Source of the DNA: Psychrobacter celer
Lineage (GTDB): Bacteria > Pseudomonadota > Gammaproteobacteria > Pseudomonadales > Moraxellaceae
NCBI RefSeq assembly: GCF_016107555.1
Contig: NZ_JABASU010000013.1
Location: 19,063 to 83,062, forward strand
Direction: 5' to 3'
DNA length: 64,000 nucleotides
Shown one piece after another: positions 27,580 to 36,576 of the stretch; the stretch's first letter is position 1; each line of letters starts with the position of its first letter. The position numbers and the translations under genes were made by a program. The notes under the pieces were generated by a model. The model saw only the letters and a list, made by a program, of their open reading frames with translations. It did not search any database and was not told where the DNA came from.

Positions 27580-28671
27580 ATGAGTAACATAATGTCAAAG
27601 CAATGTACGGAACAAGATATCTCAGAGCCGATAGCGCTACAAAACACCACCGATCAATTAAAAAAAATAAGAAGTGCGCTGCGGGCGCTGCGCGATGCGG
27701 TGATTTTACTCAATGACAGTGATGGTCTGGAGTGGTGGAATCAGGCCGCTGAAGATTTACTATTATTGCAGGCAGCAGATAAAGGCCGATGTATTTTTGA
27801 CTTTATTGACGCATCTGAGTTTCGTCAGTACTATCAAGCGCCGACGCTGGCTGACGAAGGCGTACATATAAAGTCATGGCGCGCGCCTGAGCGCTATTTA
27901 AAGTGTGAGCTGACCCCATTTGCCGACGAAAAGCTATTGATCATCTACGATGTGACGCGTCTGCATCATCTAGAAGAGATGCGCCGCGACTTTGTGGCCA
28001 ACGTTTCGCATGAGCTGCGTACGCCGCTGACCGTGATGATGGGGTATTTAGAGAACTTTTCGGATCAGCCAGACATGCCGCCGCACTGGAAGCGCGGCTT
28101 TGAGCTGATGACCCAGCAGACAGCGCGCATGAATAGAATCGTCAATGATTTATTGCTGCTATCGCGTATCGAAATCGAAGAGACTCATGAGCTGCATTAT
28201 ATCGATATGATCAAGCTGCTGACTCATATCTATGATGATGCACAGGCCTACAATCAAGAGTACGGTCATAGCATCCATCTACAGATAGATACCTATGATG
28301 GGCTGTACGGCTCAGAGATATATCTGACCAGTGCCTTATCCAACCTGGTAATCAATGCGATTAAATACACGCCAAAAGGTGGCGATATCACCGTCAGCTG
28401 GACCAAAACAGCAGAGGGTTGCCGTTTCGCCGTCGAGGACAATGGCATCGGTATTGCGCCGCAGCACATTGCCCGCCTGACAGAGCGTTTTTATCGTATC
28501 GACAAGGGTCGTAGCCGTGCCACAGGTGGCACAGGTTTAGGGCTGGCTATCGTCAAACACGTCTTATATCAGCATGAAACCAACCTACAAATCAAGTCGG
28601 TAGAAGGCAGCGGCTCGACATTTAGTGCGGTGTTTCCGCCAAATTACGTGCGCTCTGCGGCCATTAGCTGA
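27580..28671 (+). CDS. phoR: Phosphate regulon sensor kinase PhoR, without membrane segments
   Basis: A 363-residue histidine kinase. After a short polar N-terminus there is a PAS-like domain (about residues 25-130, ALRDAVILLNDSDGLEWWN), then the H-box FVANVSHELRTPLTVMMGY near residue 142, the N-box NLVINAIKYTPKGG, and G-boxes DNGIGI and GGTGLGLAIVKH. All catalytic motifs are intact. Unlike E. coli PhoR it has no N-terminal membrane helices: the frame upstream is closed by a TAG at 27550-27552 and no hydrophobic stretch is present. It may signal as a soluble or peripherally attached protein, or the anchor may have been lost. The start codon may be ATG 27580 or 27592; the Shine-Dalgarno is weak. 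It follows phoB. Confidence 0.93.
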   Translation: MSNIMSKQCTEQDISEPIALQNTTDQLKKIRSALRALRDAVILLNDSDGLEWWNQAAEDLLLLQAADKGRCIFDFIDASEFRQYYQAPTLADEGVHIKSWRAPERYLKCELTPFADEKLLIIYDVTRLHHLEEMRRDFVANVSHELRTPLTVMMGYLENFSDQPDMPPHWKRGFELMTQQTARMNRIVNDLLLLSRIEIEETHELHYIDMIKLLTHIYDDAQAYNQEYGHSIHLQIDTYDGLYGSEIYLTSALSNLVINAIKYTPKGGDITVSWTKTAEGCRFAVEDNGIGIAPQHIARLTERFYRIDKGRSRATGGTGLGLAIVKHVLYQHETNLQIKSVEGSGSTFSAVFPPNYVRSAAIS

Positions 28672-28758
28672 GGTTTGATGGCTATTAATATAATATTTGA
28701 TGGCTATTAGCCAATGTCAGATGGATACGCAAGCAATTGTCGTGCTTATCATGACAGG

Positions 28759-29379
28759 CTACCGGGCAGGCTCGGATTTTTGCAAAAGCGGGTAGGGGTT
28801 GACCGCATTGCCTTGGATATAAATCCCATAATGTACGTGCGGCGGTGTGCCCTTGGCGTTGCCGCTATCGCCGACATAGCCGATGATATCACCCGCATCG
28901 ACCCAGTCATTGGGGGCGATATCGGCATACTCCTCTAAGTGCGCATAGTAGTGGCCAGCGCCGCCAGGACCGACGATGACCACCACACGCCCGCCTAGGG
29001 TGTTTTCGCCAACCTTACTGACGATGCCTGCTGTCGTCGTTTGTATCGGTGTACCTCGCGCGGCAAATATATCGATCCCTTCGTGTGTGCGGCCTTGACT
29101 GCGCGCTGCGCCCCACGTGTCGCTTAGGTTTTGCTGAGGCAGTGGCGAGGGCAGGCTGTTTTCTGTTGGCAGATCTTGCTGCAATAAGCTGAGCTGTTGC
29201 CATTTGGCGATGACAAAGGATTGGGTTTGCTGGCTGATGCTGGGCCATAATCTGTCTAATACAAACAATAACATCAACAATACTGCTGCTCTAATCAGCA
29301 GCTTGAGCAGGCGGCGAAAAAACCTAGGCCGCGGTGGTGGATTGGGCCTTGGTGGTGGCTTGTTGCCATCGGCGATCAT
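28759..29379 (-). CDS. M23-family metallopeptidase, membrane-anchored
   Basis: A 206-residue protein with a Pro/Arg-rich cytoplasmic N-terminus ([16 protein letters not shown]), one membrane helix (about residues 28-44) and a C-terminal LytM/M23 domain. The zinc-binding residues are His and Asp in [14 protein letters not shown] (near residue 98) and the HVH motif in [11 protein letters not shown] near the C-terminus; HYYAHLEEY supplies the third conserved histidine. All ligands are present, so it is probably an active peptidoglycan endopeptidase in the periplasm. It is convergent with phoR and isolated from other cell-wall genes. Confidence 0.9.
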   Translation of the reverse strand: MIADGNKPPPRPNPPPRPRFFRRLLKLLIRAAVLLMLLFVLDRLWPSISQQTQSFVIAKWQQLSLLQQDLPTENSLPSPLPQQNLSDTWGAARSQGRTHEGIDIFAARGTPIQTTTAGIVSKVGENTLGGRVVVIVGPGGAGHYYAHLEEYADIAPNDWVDAGDIIGYVGDSGNAKGTPPHVHYGIYIQGNAVNPYPLLQKSEPAR

Positions 29380-29550
29380 AGCGATCCTTTGTCAGTATGG
29401 TCATAGATATTATAAGAGACCTGCGCTAGCAGGTTTGTATCGCATTGTTATATCTGCTTGTTATCTTTGGCTTTTAGCCCCATAAACAACAAGGCAGTCT
29501 ATGGGATACCGTGCGTTGTTTGCGCTGGATAAAACAGACTGTTATCGATT

Positions 29551-30288
29551 ATGGATACCCAACGTGCTACAGCGAGCTTTATGACTGATTGCCTCAATAT
29601 GCCAAGTCTGACTGATACTGCTTTGGTTATCGATACCGAAACCGATCAAGGCCGTGACCCAAGACCGATTCAGGTTGCTACCATCAACGTAGCGACGGGG
29701 TTTGAGTGGATGAAGTACTTTAATAGTGGCCGTGCCATCTCACCGGTGGTCATCAAAGTACACGGTATCACCGACGATGATGTGGCGGGTCTTGAGCGTT
29801 TTGATCTACAAGCGTTTGATTTGCCCACCTACCTCATCGGCCATAATGTGCGCTTTGACTGGCGCGTGATAGGCCGTCCGACTACCAAGCTGATCTGTAC
29901 GGTGCGGCTCGCCCGTGTGGCCTTCCCAGAGTGGCGCTACTACAGTCAGTCTAAATGTATCGAGCAATTGCTGGGTAAGTCTGCAGCGAGTGAGCTGACC
30001 TGCGCCGCCCATGATGCGCTGGGTGACGCCCGTATGTGTTATTTGCTGTATCAAGCATGCTGCACGCGTCTACAAATCGCGCCGACAGACTTTGCCGCGG
30101 CTCATGCCATCGCCAATCAAGCCAATCCTGCCAGTAGGATGCCATTTGGCAAATATAAAGGCCGACTTATCACCGAAGTGCCCATTGGCTATATCAAGTG
30201 GATGCTAGGTAATATCCATAATTTGCAGCCGTCGCTGTACTCTGCTCTACGCCAACGTGTCAAAGCAGAAGATGCGCAAAAAGATTGA
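29551..30288 (+). CDS. DEDDh 3'-5' exonuclease with ExoX-like C-terminal domain
   Basis: A 245-residue protein. The exonuclease domain (about residues 20-175) has the acidic residues in LVIDTETDQG, Asp in GHNVRFDWRVIG and the final His-Asp pair in AAHDALGDARMCYLL. A C-terminal DUF3820/ExoX-like segment (MPFGKYKGRLITEVP and YIKWML, about residues 190-235) follows. Similar proteins act as single-strand DNA exonucleases related to DNA polymerase III epsilon. Substrate is inferred. The start is uncertain: neither the ATG at 29551 nor the one at 29581 has a clear Shine-Dalgarno sequence. It stands alone and converges with the following hydrolase gene. Confidence 0.83.
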   Translation: MDTQRATASFMTDCLNMPSLTDTALVIDTETDQGRDPRPIQVATINVATGFEWMKYFNSGRAISPVVIKVHGITDDDVAGLERFDLQAFDLPTYLIGHNVRFDWRVIGRPTTKLICTVRLARVAFPEWRYYSQSKCIEQLLGKSAASELTCAAHDALGDARMCYLLYQACCTRLQIAPTDFAAAHAIANQANPASRMPFGKYKGRLITEVPIGYIKWMLGNIHNLQPSLYSALRQRVKAEDAQKD

Positions 30289-30311
30289 CGCATGCCTTAA
30301 AAAGCCATGCC

Positions 30312-31223
30312 CTAACACTGCTGCTCCAACCAGTCCACCGCCATTTGCCATAGTGCTGGGGCTTTTTCATGGGTGCGGCGACTAAAATAGCGCATATGAC
30401 CGATATGACTTAAACCAAAATCTTGCGGGGTATAAAAACGCTTTTTGGCAGGCATCTTGGTAAACACACGTATCATGTCGTCTATATTGTCGCTGTTGGC
30501 GATATCATCGTCGCTAAACCCTAGCCACAAAGCGGGCATGCTAAGCTCATCGTAAAAATGAGTATGTATGCTGTGACCAAAGGCGGTTTTGATATAGCCT
30601 GCGCCATTGCACCACTCGCGCCACTGCCGAGCAACGCCGCGTGGTAATGGCTCGCCCATACCGATTTTATCCGCTGGTGTATAGCCTAATACCAAGTTAC
30701 TAAGTGGAATAAAAGCATCCATAAAACCCATGGCCTTGAGCTTATAGGGCATGTCCATGTTTTTGATTTGCCCTGACGAGCAGGCGACATTGAATACAGA
30801 CTGTACGGTCCGATAGTTTGGCATCAAGCCAATCAGCTGACCGCCGGCACTGTGACCGATGATGTGATATGTGGTATCGGCAAACTCATCTTGCAGGGCA
30901 TCAAGCACGGCTGGCAGGTCATGACGCCCCCAACTGATCAATGAGGCGTCACATTTGGGCAGCTCAGTGCTTAACGACTCGCCGATACCTTCGTTGTCAA
31001 AGGTCAATACACCAAAACCGCACGTGGCCAAATAAGTGGCAAAGTGGTGATAAAACTGACGTTTAATACCAGTGGCAGGCGCTATCATGACTGCCGCTTT
31101 TGTTGTATGTTGCGGGCGATATACTGTCGCGGCTAGCGGCTGATTGCGTTCAGTCATGATACTCAGGGCATCGGTTTTTATGACATGGCTGTCTGTTGGT
31201 AGGGAGTTTTTCGGTTCTTCCAT
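30312..31223 (-). CDS. Alpha/beta-hydrolase, COG4757-like
   Basis: A 303-residue alpha/beta-hydrolase. The nucleophile elbow is GHSAGG (near residue 135), and the acid and His of the triad are likely Asp in LGFSDDDIANS and His in GLSHIGHMRYF. APATGIKRQFYHHFATYLA and TFDNEGIGES match COG4757-type predicted hydrolases, whose substrates are unknown. No signal peptide is present, so the protein is cytoplasmic. Intergenic spacing suggests a single-gene unit. The longest start is adopted; ATG 31157 (MTERNQPLAAT) is a plausible alternative. Confidence 0.82.
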   Translation of the reverse strand: MEEPKNSLPTDSHVIKTDALSIMTERNQPLAATVYRPQHTTKAAVMIAPATGIKRQFYHHFATYLATCGFGVLTFDNEGIGESLSTELPKCDASLISWGRHDLPAVLDALQDEFADTTYHIIGHSAGGQLIGLMPNYRTVQSVFNVACSSGQIKNMDMPYKLKAMGFMDAFIPLSNLVLGYTPADKIGMGEPLPRGVARQWREWCNGAGYIKTAFGHSIHTHFYDELSMPALWLGFSDDDIANSDNIDDMIRVFTKMPAKKRFYTPQDFGLSHIGHMRYFSRRTHEKAPALWQMAVDWLEQQC

Positions 31224-31540
31224 GAGTTGGCCTTATGGTCTGATCTATAGTGTGGGGGCTGGTGTTTTATGATTGTGGCGGCTACAAGGTTTGGGCAGCT
31301 CTGCTGGCTCTAACGGCGTGATGGTCAGTCCGTTATGAGACTCTGATGCGCGGCTTTGATGATATCAATCTCATGTAACAGCACCGCTTATGTTAAGATA
31401 AATGAGGGTAGGTGAGGCGGGCAATGATGACTTGTAAGTTCTATACGCTATGACTGGAGCGGCGCTTTGTCACATTTTTATCGTCATCAGTCAACTGAGC
31501 ACTCACCTAAAAACAATAATATAAAAATTAAGGAAGCACT
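31224..31540. other. Intergenic region between hydrolase and LOG gene
   Basis: This 317-base spacer separates two divergent genes and should hold both promoters. I see no repeat, no RNA gene and no convincing promoter hexamers. Confidence 0.4.
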
Positions 31541-32224
31541 ATGCAAATGAAAATCAATAACGACACTTATGAAGTCATCACCAGTCAAGATATCACCAAT
31601 ATCGAAAAAGCCGTCGATAAATCCTCACTGACCATGCCGCTGGTTGCGGTGTATTGCGGCTCGCGCCTAGGTAATCATGAGGTGTATGAGCAAGCCGCTC
31701 GCGAGCTGGGACTTGCGCTGGCAAAAAACGGCATGGGTCTGGTCTATGGCGGTGCTAGCATCGGGCTGATGGGGGCGGTGGCGGATGAGGTCGTCAACGG
31801 CGGCGCTCAAGCGGTCGGTGTGATTCCAACCTTTATGCTCAAACACGAAATCGCTCACAATCAGTTGACGCGCCTACATTTGACCGACACCATGCATACG
31901 CGCAAAACCGTCATGGCAGAGTATGCCGATGCTTTTATCACCTTACCAGGTGGGCTTGGCACGCTCGAGGAGATCATGGAGATTGCCACGTGGCGTCAGC
32001 TTTATCAGCACGAAAAACCCATGATTATTCTGAATATCAATGGGTTTTATGACCGGATGATAGAGCACTTGGCCTATACCGCTGAGCAAGGATTTATGAA
32101 GCAAGAAGATTTGGCGCGTCTGGTGGTGTGTAATACCATCGGTGAAGCGATTGAAATGCTAAAGACGGTGGTCACCATCGACGATGCTGTCGATACCGAA
32201 AAGATGGCGGGCAGCGAAAGCTAA
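31541..32224 (+). CDS. LOG family protein (TIGR00730)
   Basis: A 227-residue protein of the LOG/TIGR00730 group of Rossmann-like proteins related to cytokinin riboside 5'-monophosphate phosphoribohydrolases. The signature PGGLGTLEEIMEI is at about residue 133, and GGASIGLMGAVADEV and MHTRKTVMAEYADAF are the other conserved blocks. Such enzymes split ribose-5-phosphate from adenosine-like monophosphates; in bacteria the natural substrate is often unclear. An N-terminal extension of about 30 residues precedes the core. The start has AAGGAAG about 5 bases upstream, and a strong terminator follows. Confidence 0.9.
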   Translation: MQMKINNDTYEVITSQDITNIEKAVDKSSLTMPLVAVYCGSRLGNHEVYEQAARELGLALAKNGMGLVYGGASIGLMGAVADEVVNGGAQAVGVIPTFMLKHEIAHNQLTRLHLTDTMHTRKTVMAEYADAFITLPGGLGTLEEIMEIATWRQLYQHEKPMIILNINGFYDRMIEHLAYTAEQGFMKQEDLARLVVCNTIGEAIEMLKTVVTIDDAVDTEKMAGSES

Positions 32225-32294
32225 AGTGTGCAAAGTCTCACAGATTGCCAAACTCAGAGATTAAGGCTCTTAGAGAGCAAGACGCTCAGAGGCC

Positions 32295-32338
32295 AAAAAG
32301 CGCAGACCATCTAATAGCGGTGGTCTGCGCTTTTTTTT
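32295..32338 (+). terminator. Terminator after the LOG gene
   Basis: AAAAAGCGCAGACCA and TGGTCTGCGCTTTTTTTT form a long, perfect stem around an 11-base loop, followed by a T run. Confidence 0.93.
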
Positions 32339-32419
32339 ATTGAATTATTGAGTAGGAGTTTTGCCTCGTCTGCGCTGTGAGCGGGATAGAAGCAAAAATA
32401 AGCCAAGATAAGCGATGCC

Positions 32420-34048
32420 TCATAAGCTAGACGGTATGGCCTCACGGATACCATGGTTTACTCCCGCCATGGCCACTGGAAAACCGCGCTGCTCAGCCAG
32501 CTCGCGAGCCACACTATCGATGGTCAAGCTATCGTTGTGCGTCAGATATGGCCATTTATGAGCATAGCGGTGACGGTTTGCGGGCGTATCTGTTGTCACT
32601 AAACCCAGCTCAGCCAGCTCATTGACGATTTGATCCGCTGCAATCAAGGTCGAGGAGGCTTTGACGTTTTCTGCACGGGCATAGCGGATATCGGCGTACA
32701 AACTGACGTCAGCGACGCGCAAAGTATCGTCTTCTCCAGGAATTTGCTGCCCACCATACAGGGCATTGCCAACGCTACGAGCACTATGAAAGGTCGGTAC
32801 AAACTGCGCCACATACTCGATGGCTTGTTGGCTACGCGCTTGTAGCGGCGCTTTGTCCCAGCCATCCTCGATGTAGTGTACGTACTGCTGTGGTAGCTTG
32901 GGCTGGGCGCTGTCAGTATTCGACGCCACCAACCCATCATCAAACAAAGTAATGGCATGACTCATGCCATGAATCTGAAAATAACCATCAGGATAAGGCG
33001 TCAGCTGCGCCATCCCCTCAGGGGTGCCGCGATTGCCATAGACGATGATCTCGGGTATCTGACCACCAGCTTCGCCCCAGTGGGTGATATAGGAGGACTT
33101 AAATTCGACCATACGGGTGACGGCGACACCGACCATATCATCGATGATGCCCGTACGAAATCCGCACGCATTGATCAGGTAGTCGACCTCGATAGCGTCT
33201 TCTTGCACCGCCTCTGTCGAGCTGCTTGCTGATTGGTAGTCGATGCGCCATTTGGTCACATGGTGATCGGCGTTTGTACAGTTTTCACAATCGACAGGCA
33301 TGACCTGTGTCACCGTCGTATCGGTAAACACATGAGCGTGCTCATACTCTGCCAATGCCAGCTGTGCTGACGCGGCGAGGCGAAAGATATTCCAGCCGTA
33401 CTCTTGGACGACGATAAGCGGGAACTTGACTTTGTTTAAATCCAGATACTTGGCAACTGGTATCATCCACTCATCGAAGGTGCGAGGAATGGCGACTTGC
33501 TCACGCTCGGCCAGCGCCAGCAACTGCTCATGGTTATAGAGCTGATAGTAGTCCTCAGGCTCGCCCAAGACTTTATTGTTTGGGTCCTGCGCGATCAGCT
33601 CGCGATAGGCGTCTGTCAAAATATCAAGGCGTGGTAACAAATCCTCAGGCAGGCCCTCATCGCGTGTCGGGACGGCAAACACGGTGGGGCGCACATCGAT
33701 GGTATAAGGGTATAAGCGCAAAATATCGATACACTGCTTGAGTAAGGCGACGCAGTCTTCGTCAGGGATTTCGCGATACAAGTTGCCGCCGGCATGCAAG
33801 TGGCACATTGGTGGGCCGTCGATGAGAGATTGTTTTTTTTCAAACACATACGTCTCAAGCCCCAATGCAGCCAGGCGAATGGCAATCGTCGCGCCTGCCG
33901 TGCCGCCGCCTAAGATACCCACACGCTTTGCCGGTCGCGGCATGTCCGCCGTCTTCGCCGATGTTTCATCAGTGGCTGTATTGGCTGGTATGCCGCTATG
34001 GCTAGAGTTGGTGTTGTGATAAACGGATTGCGTCATTGTCGTTGTCAT
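32420..34048 (-). CDS. FAD-dependent oxidoreductase
   Basis: A 542-residue protein with an N-terminal Rossmann dinucleotide-binding motif GILGGGTAGATIAIRLA near residue 45, followed by VFEKKQSLIDGPPMCH. Later blocks (INACGFRTGIIDD, YITHWGEAG, FQIHGMS) resemble flavoprotein oxidoreductases of the halogenase/FAD-dependent group, but the halogenase lysine/WxWxIP motif was not seen. The reaction is unknown. The frame extends to 34162, but ATG 34048 has AAGGAT immediately upstream and I prefer it; ATG 34036 is also possible. The gene stands alone next to a 639-base spacer. Confidence 0.72.
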   Translation of the reverse strand: MTTTMTQSVYHNTNSSHSGIPANTATDETSAKTADMPRPAKRVGILGGGTAGATIAIRLAALGLETYVFEKKQSLIDGPPMCHLHAGGNLYREIPDEDCVALLKQCIDILRLYPYTIDVRPTVFAVPTRDEGLPEDLLPRLDILTDAYRELIAQDPNNKVLGEPEDYYQLYNHEQLLALAEREQVAIPRTFDEWMIPVAKYLDLNKVKFPLIVVQEYGWNIFRLAASAQLALAEYEHAHVFTDTTVTQVMPVDCENCTNADHHVTKWRIDYQSASSSTEAVQEDAIEVDYLINACGFRTGIIDDMVGVAVTRMVEFKSSYITHWGEAGGQIPEIIVYGNRGTPEGMAQLTPYPDGYFQIHGMSHAITLFDDGLVASNTDSAQPKLPQQYVHYIEDGWDKAPLQARSQQAIEYVAQFVPTFHSARSVGNALYGGQQIPGEDDTLRVADVSLYADIRYARAENVKASSTLIAADQIVNELAELGLVTTDTPANRHRYAHKWPYLTHNDSLTIDSVARELAEQRGFPVAMAGVNHGIREAIPSSL

Positions 34049-34687
34049 ATCCTTAATAGCCTGAGCCGCGCTTAGGCTGCACTTATTAATTATAGGGTCG
34101 GTCGCTTTTGATATGCGTGCGCCTATCGCCAACTTCAACATCTTATCGTCATTGTTAGTCAATGCTGATCATTCGTATAAAGCTGTTTTAATATAGGGGG
34201 TATTTTACGAAAGTTGAGGCGAGCATAAGATGACAAATACGTAAGTACATGCATGAGTTTTGTCAGTAGAGCCGAGAGCAAGACAACCCAGAGCCTGTAT
34301 AAAGCGATAAGGCGCCGTGGTATAAAAGGTAGGCAGTCTAGTGGTTTTAGAATAAAAATTAGCTCAAACGATAAAGGGTGACCGCTGCAAGTAGCGTTGA
34401 CTTTTGTAAAATAATCCGGCTTTTGTAACAGTACACATTAAGAAAAATGCCGCGTTTTTAGCCTGCGCTACATAGTGAACAAACCTTAAAACAGCGATAG
34501 CGCTACCGGTACTCACTTTTTTGATTTGACAGCAATGTGTCTTACTTTTATCCACATTTTTAAAATAAAGATATGCCCTAGTCAAGAACAGCCATGATGG
34601 TGGCTGCTTTTTGTGTTGGCTTATGACGGTTAGGGTGATGGTGATTAAGATGATGGTCGTATAAAAGACGGACGTGACAAGGGCGCT
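34049..34687. other. Long spacer between FAD oxidoreductase and transferase genes
   Basis: This 639-base AT-rich stretch has no credible gene. Bases about 34510-34581 resemble the right half of the MITE family described at 52136-52311. The rest shows no clear repeat or RNA structure. If the oxidoreductase started at 34162 the spacer would be 114 bases shorter. Confidence 0.55.
34510..34581 (+). mobile_element. Diverged right half of the MITE
   Basis: TTTGACAGCAATGTG, then TCTTACTTTTATCC and ACATTTTTAAAATAAAGATATGCCCTAG align to the right half of the element at 52136-52311. The last 31 bases match at 25 positions, including the terminal CCCTAG. No left end was found. Confidence 0.6.
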
Positions 34688-35776
34688 CTATATATCTGCG
34701 AGCGCTTCAGCTGGTGCGGTTTTTACCGCAGGCTCGGTGGTGGCAGGTTTTCTATATAAGAGGAAAAAGTCTGAATGTGACTCATCTGGGGTCAGTCTAC
34801 GCGCGGCTACCAGCTTGGCATACTTGTCTGGGTTGATGATGAGCCTATAGGTCTTAAACAGCAACTCTTGTGAGCTAAAGCCTTTTTTGTACTCGTATAA
34901 AGAATCCAGCGCCCCGCCCACACCGCCGCCTAAGTGGAGAATTTGATAGTTATTTTCTCTACCCCAACTGCGGGCGGTATGAGTAATTAGCTTGGAGGGC
35001 TGCAGATGAGAGTAGGCACCGCACGTGCCGCCGAGGTGAAACTGCATGATGCCAGACTCTCGGCAGAGGGTATAAATAGCAGACGCAATCGGCGTATCAT
35101 CTTGATAGGCGGTGATGAGTAGTATCCGGTCTTGTAGGTTTTCTAGCAGATTAAAAAAGTAATCGTCATCAAAAAAATAGTATTGATCGGCCTGCACATG
35201 CGCCATGGTTTCTTTATAAATGGTAGAAAACACCAGCGCACTGGCTTTGGTCAACCGCTCAATTTTGGTCACGACATTATGCTTGATGGCTTTTTTGATG
35301 CCTCGGCGATGACGGTTTTGCGTCTCGCTCCAGTGCGCGGCCTCAGACTGACTCAGATCAGACATCAGCGTAAGGCCATGAGTCAAAGCCTTACCAACCG
35401 TCGGTATCCAGTCTTTATTGATAATAGGGTGCAGGCGCATAAATAACGACACGCAGCCTTTAGCAAAAAGCCGCTCCTTCACTGCTTGCAGCATATAATC
35501 TGCCTCCGCATCACTAAGCGACTTGTCCATCAGTGGGCCACCATAGCCGTAAGTGGTGGTTGCATCCCAGTATGCTGAGTCTATTTTGCGGATGATAATG
35601 GGCAAAAAAAGTTGTTTGTTTTTATAGGTGGCCATCAGTCCCATCGGCGTGCCTTTATCGACTATCGCCGAAGCCGCCACCCAGCCTGATAAATGATATA
35701 TATCAAAATGACAGTGTTTTATCTTTTCGTCCCACTGTTGATCGATATTAAGAAAATCTATCTGTACGGTATCCAT
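34688..35776 (-). CDS. FemAB/GNAT-like acyltransferase or peptidyltransferase
   Basis: A 362-residue protein whose middle and C-terminal parts resemble the GNAT-fold of FemAB and BioF2-like transferases: WSETQNRHRRGIKKAIKHN near residue 145, a central DDTPIASAIYTLCRESGIMQFHLGG near residue 225, and LHLGGGVGGALDSLYEYKKGF near residue 285. Such proteins add amino acids or acyl groups to cell-wall precursors or polysaccharides. Substrate is not predictable. A Shine-Dalgarno GAAGG lies just upstream of the ATG. The gene is moderately AT-rich, has no cell-wall or polysaccharide genes around it and lies next to a MITE fragment, so acquisition is possible. Confidence 0.75.
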   Translation of the reverse strand: MDTVQIDFLNIDQQWDEKIKHCHFDIYHLSGWVAASAIVDKGTPMGLMATYKNKQLFLPIIIRKIDSAYWDATTTYGYGGPLMDKSLSDAEADYMLQAVKERLFAKGCVSLFMRLHPIINKDWIPTVGKALTHGLTLMSDLSQSEAAHWSETQNRHRRGIKKAIKHNVVTKIERLTKASALVFSTIYKETMAHVQADQYYFFDDDYFFNLLENLQDRILLITAYQDDTPIASAIYTLCRESGIMQFHLGGTCGAYSHLQPSKLITHTARSWGRENNYQILHLGGGVGGALDSLYEYKKGFSSQELLFKTYRLIINPDKYAKLVAARRLTPDESHSDFFLLYRKPATTEPAVKTAPAEALADI

Positions 35777-36206
35777 CCTTCTGCTCCCTCAGAGGTTTGT
35801 CTATATATTCATAAATACGTATATAAGAATATATCAACAAACCAAGGGGTAAACAAGAAGAGAAAGGATTTTATGTAATATATTGAATATAAAAGTATGA
35901 GCACAGGTTTTTAATTTAGCAGGGAGCGGCGTAGAAGGGCCAGCACGGCTCTAGTGTGAGTAAAAGATGCCGCGCAAAGTTGGGACACGCTCTTGCATCA
36001 AATGCCAAAAACCGTTAAAATCGCGGTTTGATTTTCCCGCTGGGGAAAGGCTAAGTGAACAGAGGCGTGGTGTTGGGTGCTGGAATAAGCCAGTGATGCA
36101 GTTGCCACTCTTAGACATGTCCTTAGTGCCTCAGTTACGTATGCCAGCATGTGTTTGATTGCTCATCAAGCCGCCTGATACATACATCGGACATAGAGAG
36201 ATTATT
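35777..36206. other. Intergenic region upstream of rpmE2
   Basis: This 430-base spacer holds divergent promoters. A 63-codon frame at 35967-36158 (with two cysteines) has no Shine-Dalgarno sequence and was not accepted as a gene. A weak hairpin AAACCG/CGGTTT lies at about 36010-36030; no Zur-type palindrome was found before rpmE2. Confidence 0.45.
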
Positions 36207-36485
36207 ATGCGTAAAGATATCCATCCTACCTACCAAGAAGTTTTGTTTCACGACACCAACGCTGATGTGTTTTTCTTGACTCGTTCAACGGTCAGCACAA
36301 AAGCCACTCGTGAGTACGAAGGTAAAGAATATCCATACTTCCCACTTGATATCTCAAGTGCATCGCACCCATTCTATACAGGCGAGCAGCGTAAAACCTC
36401 TACTGAAGGCCGTGTTGCTAGCTTTAACAAACGCTTTGGTGCATTCGGTGGCCGTAGCAAAAAAGCGGCTGACTCTGCTGAGTAA
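36207..36485 (+). CDS. rpmE2: 50S ribosomal protein L31 type B
   Basis: A 92-residue protein matching type B L31: [35 protein letters not shown] and [16 protein letters not shown], without the zinc-binding cysteines of the type A form. It is a large-subunit ribosomal protein, often the zinc-independent paralogue. The ATG at 36207 begins the conserved sequence and has AGAGAG about 6 bases upstream; the frame open to 36159 would add 16 unconserved residues. A terminator follows 37 bases after the stop. Confidence 0.96.
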   Translation: MRKDIHPTYQEVLFHDTNADVFFLTRSTVSTKATREYEGKEYPYFPLDISSASHPFYTGEQRKTSTEGRVASFNKRFGAFGGRSKKAADSAE

Positions 36486-36521
36486 TATGCGCTTATCGCG
36501 TCATGTTATATGGCGCAGTAT

Positions 36522-36554
36522 AAAAAAAACCGCTGAATAATCAGCGGTTTTTTT
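36522..36554 (+). terminator. Terminator after rpmE2
   Basis: ACCGCTGA and TCAGCGGT pair around a four-base loop, flanked by A and T runs, so it can also serve the convergent SGNH gene. Confidence 0.92.
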
Positions 36555-36576
36555 ATGTCAAATCAGCCAGCATCTG

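Noticed and set aside
34364..34585. 73-codon minus-strand frame in the long spacer upstream of the transferase
   Set aside because: It crosses the decayed MITE end, has no ribosome binding site and no protein features.
35967..36158. 63-codon frame with a CxxC motif upstream of rpmE2
   Set aside because: No Shine-Dalgarno sequence, no family resemblance and it lies in the probable rpmE2 leader; two cysteines alone are not sufficient.
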